Assembly: GCA_037447655.1 (NCBI GenBank)
Contig: JBBHKE010002449.1
Location: 41,275 to 105,274, forward strand
From: Zygnema cylindricum
Taxonomy: Eukaryota; Streptophyta; Zygnematophyceae; Zygnematales; Zygnemataceae
Reading direction: 5' to 3'
Length of the DNA stretch: 64,000 nucleotides
Part shown: positions 57,608 through 64,000 of the stretch, piece after piece
How positions within the stretch are numbered: position 1 is the stretch's first letter
Layout of the letters: every line of letters begins with the position of its first letter
Program-made: the position numbers and the translations under genes
Notes under the pieces: generated by a model
Databases searched by the model: none
Told to the model about the DNA's origin: nothing
Seen by the model: the letters and a program-made list of their open reading frames with translations, nothing else

Positions 57608-60088
57608 ATTCTTTCTCAAAGAAGGTATAAGTCACAAATTGACTATCCCATACTCTCCGGAACAGAATGGCGTCTCAGAAAGACTAAATAGAACTATTTG
57701 AGAAAGCTCTTGGTCCATGCTTGCGGATAAGGACGTGGATCCGAAATTCTGGGCTGAAGCATTAAATTGTGCTGTATATATAAAAAATAGGATAGGTTCA
57801 AGATCGGTAGAAACCAATCCTTAGAAGATCTGGATAGGTGAAAAACCGGATGTCAGTCATTTCAAAGTTTTTGGAAGTAAGTGCTTTATTTTGGATACGT
57901 CTAATGATAGATGGAAAATGGAACCTAAAAGATTGCCGGGCATTTTGTTAAGATATGATGATCACTCTAAAGGTTATAGGGTCTTTGTTTTTGAGAGGCA
58001 GAACATCATTGTAGCAAGGAACATCGTTGTGAAAGATGAACTAGACTCGATAGACTTATTTAAAATGACAAAATAGTAAAAGCAGCAAAAAGCATAGGAA
58101 TATGTCATTTTAGATAGCATCCATAATATTGTCCCACAGATGCAAAATTCACCAGTGGTAATACAGGGGTCGGAACATAATCGGGTTCCTCAACAACTTC
58201 ATTTCGAAGCGAACCAACAGCAGTCACAGCCTACGGATTGCAACCAGCGGAACAAGCTCAATGCACGGGATCCAACAATTTCAGCATCAGAATTTCCGGG
58301 GGAAGAAGATCTAGTAGCCGCCTGGAAGCAAATTCTCACTTGCCTACTTGTCATTCTCAGAGGAGCCTCTAACCATCGGGGAAAGCTTCTCATCACCGGA
58401 GTGGAATTACTGGATCGAGGCAGCAAATGATGAAATGAAATCGATCATGGAGGCCCAAACATGGGAGCTTGTGGACCTTCCTCCGGATCGAAAAACGATT
58501 GGCAGCAAATGGGTATTTCAAGCTGAAGTTAAATCTAGATAATACCATTGAACGATATAAGGCTAGACTTGTGGCAAAGGGGCATAATCAAAAGGAAGGA
58601 ATTGATTTTGAAGAAACTTTTTCCCCTGTTGTAAGAATTCCGACAGTTAGGATTTTGCTATCTCTAGCTGCTATAGAGGATATAGAAATACACCAGATGG
58701 ATGTAAAGACGACCTTTTTGCATGGAGAAATAGAGGAGGCCATTAACATGCAGCAGCCTGAAATATATGTAGAACTAAAAAAACAGCACTAAGTATGAAA
58801 ACTGCTAAAATCTTTGTACGGCCTAAAACAAGCCGTTAGGCAATGGAATCTAAAACTTGATGAATTCTTAACTAGCCTAGGATTTAAAAGGATAAGTTCT
58901 GATCACTCCATTTATGTTTTAAAAGGTGAGGATGGAATAGTGTACATAGCGGTGTATGTAGATGATTTACTTTTAGTTAGCAAATAAATGGTTGAAATTA
59001 ACAAAATTAAAATTGCTTTAAAATCACGGTTCGAGATGAAAGACCTCGGTGAGGCGAAATATATTTTGGGTATCCAAGTAGAGAGGGATAGGATAAATTG
59101 ACTCAAAAGGAGGCTATTGGAAACATGTTAGATAAATATGGAATGCGGGGGGTAAAAGGATGTGTAACACCAATGGAGTTTCGGCAAAAGTTAGAGGGGG
59201 AAGAAACACAACAGGGTGTTATTGTCAGTGAACTTTTTGAGTCAGGGGAGGATGATCCTATGACACTGATACCTTACAGACACATAGTGGGAAGTTTAAT
59301 ATATTTCATGAACTGTACCCGTTCGGATATTGCTGCAGCAGTAAGGGTACTTAGCAGAAGTCTAGAGAATCCGAGGAAATCTGACCGTGATGCAGCAAGA
59401 AAAGTTTTAAGATACTTGGCAAGAACCGAATACCTCAAACTCACACCAGGCGGAGGAGAAGTGAAGCTGCAACCATGGAGTGATGCAAGTTATGGCGACA
59501 TGCCAAGCCGAAAATCCAACACGGGATTCGTTTTGCAAATTGGGAACAGGACTTGCTGTTGGAGCAGCAAACTTCAAAAGGTCACGGAACAATCGACGAT
59601 GGAGTCAGAATATATGGCAGCGAGCTCGGCCCTCAAATAACTCTTATGGGTGAAATCCATGTTGCAAGAATTGGGATACATGCAGGTTGGTCCACAGGTG
59701 ATCTGGTGTAATAACCAGGCTGCCATTGCCATTGCTTCTAACCCAAGTCACCACTTCAAAAGCAAACACATGGATGTAAGATTACACTTTGTAAGAGAAA
59801 AAGTGTTCTCTAGAGTGATTAGATTATGTTATTTAACAAATGCTAAAATGATAGCAGAAATGCTCACTGAAGCTCTCCCTGCTCCCAATTGAAGTATTGT
59901 AAGGATGCAGTGGCATTAAGTGAATAGCTGAGTTGCTGCACTGCTATACTGCCATGGTGCGCTAGTCCAATAACGAAGATGTAGTGGGACTAGGTGACTT
60001 GCTAAATTGCTACATTGTTATACTGCGATGTTGCGCTAGATCGACATCGTAGCTGCGTTGGCATACTGAGTCTAAAGCTTTAGGGGAG
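57608..60088 (+). pseudogene. pol: Copia element D pol: integrase end, reverse transcriptase, RNase H
   Basis: The element is cut at its left end inside integrase ([28 protein letters not shown], keeping the catalytic E). It reads on through FWAEALNCAVYIKNR with in-frame stops (TGA after NRTI, TAG before KIW), then [17 protein letters not shown] to a stop at 58076. Reverse transcriptase spans 58348-58986 with a frameshift at about 58515, a stop near 58790, and the catalytic YVDDLL near 58955. The rest of reverse transcriptase and RNase H are at 59098-59640 (WSDASYGDMPSRKSNTGF, SEYMAASSAL, stop) and 59650-59892 (WCNNQAAIAIASNPSHHFKSKHMD; the usual Asp of WCDNQ is Asn). The family is that of C and F, but D lies on the opposite strand. 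Confidence 0.87.
60078..60088 (+). promoter_or_regulatory. Polypurine tract of element D
   Basis: CTTTAGGGGAG directly precedes the LTR start TGTTGTTTTTGG at 60089 and matches the tract of element C. Confidence 0.7.
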
Positions 60089-61009
60089 TGTTGTTTTTGG
60101 AAAGCTTTAAGTCTCAACAAATATATAGGACAGCGGAGAATAGATTTATAGGGACACGCGTCGTCACTTGAAGCACAGTGTTGGTTTTTGAATGGTACCG
60201 ACACCTGCATTCGAACAACGCAGGTGCGACGCAGATGGAACAAGCGCAGCTGCGGTTATTTTTGATATGGTCTATACGGATGAACGCAACCTGCGACACA
60301 ACAGGACAAACGCAACTGCGGATATTTTGGTACAAGACAACGCAGATGCGGCGGTTTTTGGTATGGGATAGCGCTGCAGCTACAAAGCTGCAGATATTTG
60401 AATGTGATTAGGAATTCGACTTCGTTTCTGCGGTTGATATGAATCAAGTCAACGGACAAGATTAATAAGAGAATAATTAAGTGACTCCCTAACAGATGTT
60501 TTTCAACAGCCGGATGGACGTAGCCGGATGGACGTACCCAAAACAATTGTCACTAAGTCAGGCGACAAGTACTTGAACAAATCACCTGTACAGGATTCTC
60601 AGTAATATTGATTGTACAGTGATAGATTAGTTTTAGCGTGATTAGGAGTACTTAGACCTTAGTGGCAGTTTAGTTCTTTTGGACGTATCTTTTAGGAACA
60701 CTTCTATCGGCGGTACAACACTATGTAGTATGACAATTTAGTGAAGAGTATAAGTTTTAGGACGTAGAACATTTTATGTACCGAGACTTCCAGACTGTGT
60801 AATATTCAGATTGTTTTTGGGAAACTTCTGAGTTACCTATCTTGGTGTATGTTGGATCAATTGAGCTGAAACTTTGGGAGTTGTCAGTTTTGTATTTACT
60901 CTATAATGTGGTATAGTCTGAGCTAGTGTTGGATCTGTGTGACCGAGTTAGTGTGGTTTCAAAACCAGTTGTTTGTTAGGATTCTTGATAAGCTTTTGTG
61001 AGTGAGATT
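60089..61009 (+). repeat. LTR and leader next to element D
   Basis: It starts TGTTGTTTTTGGAAAGC, contains GACACGCGTC and several ACGCAGCTGCG-like units (60205-60400), and runs without a break into a leader and a gag start at 61010. It is in the 3' LTR position for D, yet it is followed by 5'-leader sequence as an upstream LTR would be. This is the same arrangement seen at the 3' end of C. The LTR/leader boundary is not fixed. Confidence 0.72.
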
Positions 61010-61249
61010 ATGTCTACTTCTACTACTACTGTTGATGCTTCACTTGCTCCAATGGTCGGGGGCTAATGCTTCACCTGCTCCAATGGTCGTGGAACAACAG
61101 TCAAAATTAGCTAACGTCCATGCCGCAACATAAATGCTACTGTTGATGCTTCACTTGCTCCAATGGTCGTGGGCTAATGCTTCACCTGCTCCAATGGTCG
61201 TGGAACAACAGTCAAAATTAGCTAACGTCCATGCCGCAACATAAATGCT
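61010..61249 (+). pseudogene. gag: Gag start with 111-bp tandem duplication
   Basis: ATG at 61010 opens MSTSTTTVDASLAPMV, matching the Gag N-terminus of C and F, then meets a TAA. A 111-bp unit starting ACTGTTGATGCTTCAC is present twice, at 61028-61138 and 61139-61249, with one base difference. Inside each unit GCTTCA(C/C)(T/C)TGCTCCAATGGTCG occurs twice, about 32 bp apart. The Gag does not continue beyond 61249. Confidence 0.85.
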
Positions 61250-61837
61250 CAGTATGGTGCTAACTTGTATGATGATGTAAGCAAAGACAACAAATATGTA
61301 TTTGAGACCAAATAAATGTTAAAATAGATATTGTTGCGAACATAAGATAATGAGGAGAATAATACAACGTTGGCGCAAAGGAATTGTGTCAAATTTGAGC
61401 ACGAGCACTACAATTAATAAATAAGTAACCTCCAAAATATAAAGTTATAATTCCCATATAGGTGCTTAAGAACAAAAAGGTCTGAAGAGTTATTATATGT
61501 TATATTAATGTCTTTGTTCCAGATTGATCAAACAACGCATACTAATGTAGTGGTGGCCATTATTTCCCCAAAAAATGTGCCGAAAGTATTTAATACAAGT
61601 GGCTCACTAATTATTCCCTTAATACATAGTCCAACAATCAATTAACTCCATCTGAGTAAATAGAAGGGGGCGGACTCTAAAACATATAGTACCAAATAAA
61701 AGGGTGACCATTTTTTACTTTTTTTTCCACAAAGGCTTCAGGTTTATATAGTCGTAATGCGCACTAGTTCCCTTCCCAGGCCTTATCCCTCATGTTGGCC
61801 ACACGCATACACAAAAATTGGCGACTAGAGAAGCGCT
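61250..61837. other. AT-rich stretch, no feature recognised
   Basis: No long frame, satellite or retroelement motif is visible. Several short A- or T-runs are present. Confidence 0.45.
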
Positions 61838-63620
61838 ACACCGCGAATCGTTATTAGCGTATTGAACACTAATTCGGTTCCCCCAAATTTTTCCCAAATT
61901 CTCAAATAGAATTATCCATACTATTTTAAAAATACCTTAATTTCTAATTAGAGTAAATGATTTCTTTGAAAATTTTCAAAATCCCAATTAGCATTAATAA
62001 CGGTAATTATTCTTAGGGTCAAGTTCCATCAGTCGAAAAGTGGGGTAGTTTACAGAAATTCGCGACTATCCGTACCAATTCGTACCGCTTATTTTGTTTT
62101 TATACGCGAAACAACATTACAGAGAATCTTGCCAATACTCTCCAAAGGTCTTGGAGGTAATACTGACCGTCAGATGTTCATCCGCGAGGCGTTCGCTTCA
62201 TTTTTCTCTGTAGCTGCCAACGTACCTGTAAGAGGTGGGTTGGCAGATACAGAAAAAAATTAATCGTGACACGCTGGACAAATAAGCTACGTGTCACGAT
62301 GGAAAACCAACGAAAATTGACGAAATTTGCACATGGTATGTACGTTTCAAAATGCAACTGAAAATTAAAAAAGTAATCTTGAAACGGTCCTTCGTCGCGC
62401 AATTTCTTTCGTCACACTATTTTCGGCAAAGGATTTTCGTCATGTTCGAAAACACAAACCCTAAACAATGAGCTGGCGTAAAAGACTGGCGTTTGCAAAA
62501 AGTACAAAAGTTTTGTCGTATCATGATTTGGTACGCAGGTACATGGTACGCAATTGAAGATTTGAAGTGAAATTTGTCGGTGTGAAGATTTTTAAAAGAT
62601 TTTAAATATCCGGTCAAAACCTACGTGGTGCCACTCAATGTATAACACGTGGATTACAGACTCTTCGTGATGGAACATCGACTCAATTAACTCGGCCCGT
62701 AGAGTTGGCCGTACGATTACAGAAACGACTGATGGAACTTGACCCTTATACGCTAAAAAAACTTCTACGCTAATAACTATTCGCAGTGTACTGTACAGTA
62801 CAGTGTACACTACACCGAGAATTGCTATTAGCGTATTGAACGCTAATTCGGTTCCCCCAATTTTTGACCCAAATTCTTAAATAACATTAATATTTTTTTT
62901 TCTTTACGTCTTTTTGGGTTCTGTTCCAATTAGCGTTAATAACGAAAGTACACTGCGTTATAAATAGTGTGGTGCACGGCCAGTGTCGGACCGTATAGAA
63001 TTGTACCTTTCTAAGTGAAAAAGTACAGAAAATAATTTAACATAGGCGCGCGCGCATGTGAATGTGCACTGGAAGAAAGTGAAAATTATAACTGACATAA
63101 AATAGTCTAACAAGTACGGACGGTAAAATTACGTGACGGCGTACGATTTCAAATATTTTGTACAATACTTATAGTACAGTACACCTTGAATCGTTATTAG
63201 AGTATAAGTTTTTTTTAGCGTATAGGAATAATTATCGTTATTAACGCTAATTGGGAATTTGGAAATTTTCAAAGAAATCGTTTAATCTAATTAGGACTTA
63301 GGGTTTTATTTAAATAGTATGGATAATTCTATTTGAGAATTTGAAAGAAAAGGTACATGAATTAGCGTTCAATACGCTTATAACGATTCACGGTGTAGTG
63401 TAAGCATGTTTAGGGTTTTTTTTTTTTTTTTTAAAACCCAAATTAAAATTAGGGTCAAGTTCCATTAGGCGTTTCTGTAATCGTACGGCCAACTCTACGG
63501 GCCGGGTTGATTGAGGGTGGGCTTCCATTAGCGAAAAAGTGGGGTTTTTTACTGACGGCCGTACCGTTTCGTACAAGTCCGTACATAATTATTTTTTTCA
63601 AGGAAAATATCATTACAGAA
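61838..63620. repeat. Cluster of inverted and direct repeats with TTAGCG/CGCTAA arms
   Basis: The segment 61838-62015 matches the reverse complement of about 63200-63410 over some 180-200 bp (shared AATTCTCAAATAGAATTATC, CATACTATTT, GATTTCTTTGAAAAT). A third copy, 62806-62950, is in direct orientation with the first. A second module starting AGGGTCAAGTTCCAT is direct at 62018 and 63455 and inverted at about 62660-62755. ATTAGCGTATTGAACGCTAAT at 62827 is itself a hairpin with 7-bp arms. This looks like one or more foldback or MITE-like non-autonomous DNA elements. No transposase is visible. Confidence 0.65.
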
Positions 63621-64000
63621 AAATGTCAAAGGAAGACGGCCTAATTTCGGAGCTTCGGATGCTATTACACTTTTTATCCGAGACGCCACGTCACTAACCC
63701 TATAGTTTGTTAAGACCGTGCACAAGGAGGACAATTCTCGAAAACAGATGGTGTAAAAATAGGCTGCGTGGAAAAGGTAAAAAAAACCCACGAGGAGTGC
63801 GTGCATATGTGCGTACACGTCGCAAAGGCCATGTGCCTTCCGCCAGGGTGGCTGCGAATCCGCCAAAATTACCGCGTCACGATCCCACCATCAAAGTTTG
63901 CCGCCGCCTTTTTGTCGTTGCGTTTTGAGATTTTGGGTAGTACATTTAATGCCCCTTTGTACGAGACATTAATTACCTCCGATGGTATCTCTGCTGGTAC
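63621..64000. other. End of window, no gene recognised
   Basis: More GC-rich than the sequence before it. Short overlapping frames on both strands (plus 63707-63928, minus 63549-63866) have no recognisable motif. I do not call them. Confidence 0.4.

Noticed and set aside
63549-63928. Overlapping frames on both strands at the window end
   Set aside because: Short, overlapping, no recognisable motif, and adjacent to a repeat cluster.

Overview
This window is repeat-dominated nuclear DNA from a eukaryote with a large genome, most likely a land plant. The evidence is several Ty1/copia LTR retrotransposons with plant-like gag-pol order, LTR fragments in many states of decay, and tens of kilobases of AT-rich tandem satellite. 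I see no intact host gene, rRNA or bacterial-type operon. The species cannot be named from the sequence, and a non-plant eukaryote is not excluded.

Layout. 1-2.7 kb: an unidentified charged minus-strand reading frame, a degenerate repeat patch rich in GTACGGTAGGACCGC-like sequence, and a decayed gag fragment with a zinc knuckle. 2.8-9.25 kb: copia element A (5' LTR, gag, pol), carrying a nested 1.35 kb solo LTR with a 5-bp target duplication and cut off in RNase H by satellite. 9.25-10.6 kb: 40-bp satellite, forward. 10.6-16.4 kb: copia element B, same family as A, with its 3' LTR cut off by satellite. 16.4-23.6 kb: the same satellite in reverse orientation. 23.6-42.4 kb: satellite forward again, holding a captured gag fragment, an A-rich minisatellite and an LTR fragment that was later duplicated together with its satellite surroundings. 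42.4-43.65 kb: LTR/leader fragment of a minus-strand copia element (G). 43.65-44.3 kb: satellite reverse. 44.3-54.9 kb: minus-strand copia remnants E, C and F; part of C and F are a 3,072-bp-offset duplicate pair. 54.9-57.6 kb: a second satellite (about 100-bp monomers in exact 400-bp higher-order units), forward then reverse around an LTR (H). 57.6-61.25 kb: plus-strand copia element D, its LTR, and a gag start with a 111-bp tandem duplication. 61.25-64 kb: no gene; a cluster of inverted and direct repeats with TTAGCG/CGCTAA arms.

The retroelements follow one plan: LTR, gag with a CX2CX4HX4C zinc knuckle, aspartic protease (D-S/T-G), integrase (zinc finger plus D,D,E), reverse transcriptase (Y/F-x-D-D) and RNase H, polypurine tract, LTR. 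No copy is intact. The most unusual structure is the 40-bp satellite. Each monomer is centred on the perfect 14-bp palindrome TGTTAGCGCTAACA, and the array reverses orientation across retroelement sequence at three places (two satellite families) and once with no element at all. Coordinates of LTR 3' ends are approximate, because no element here keeps two complete LTRs that could fix them.
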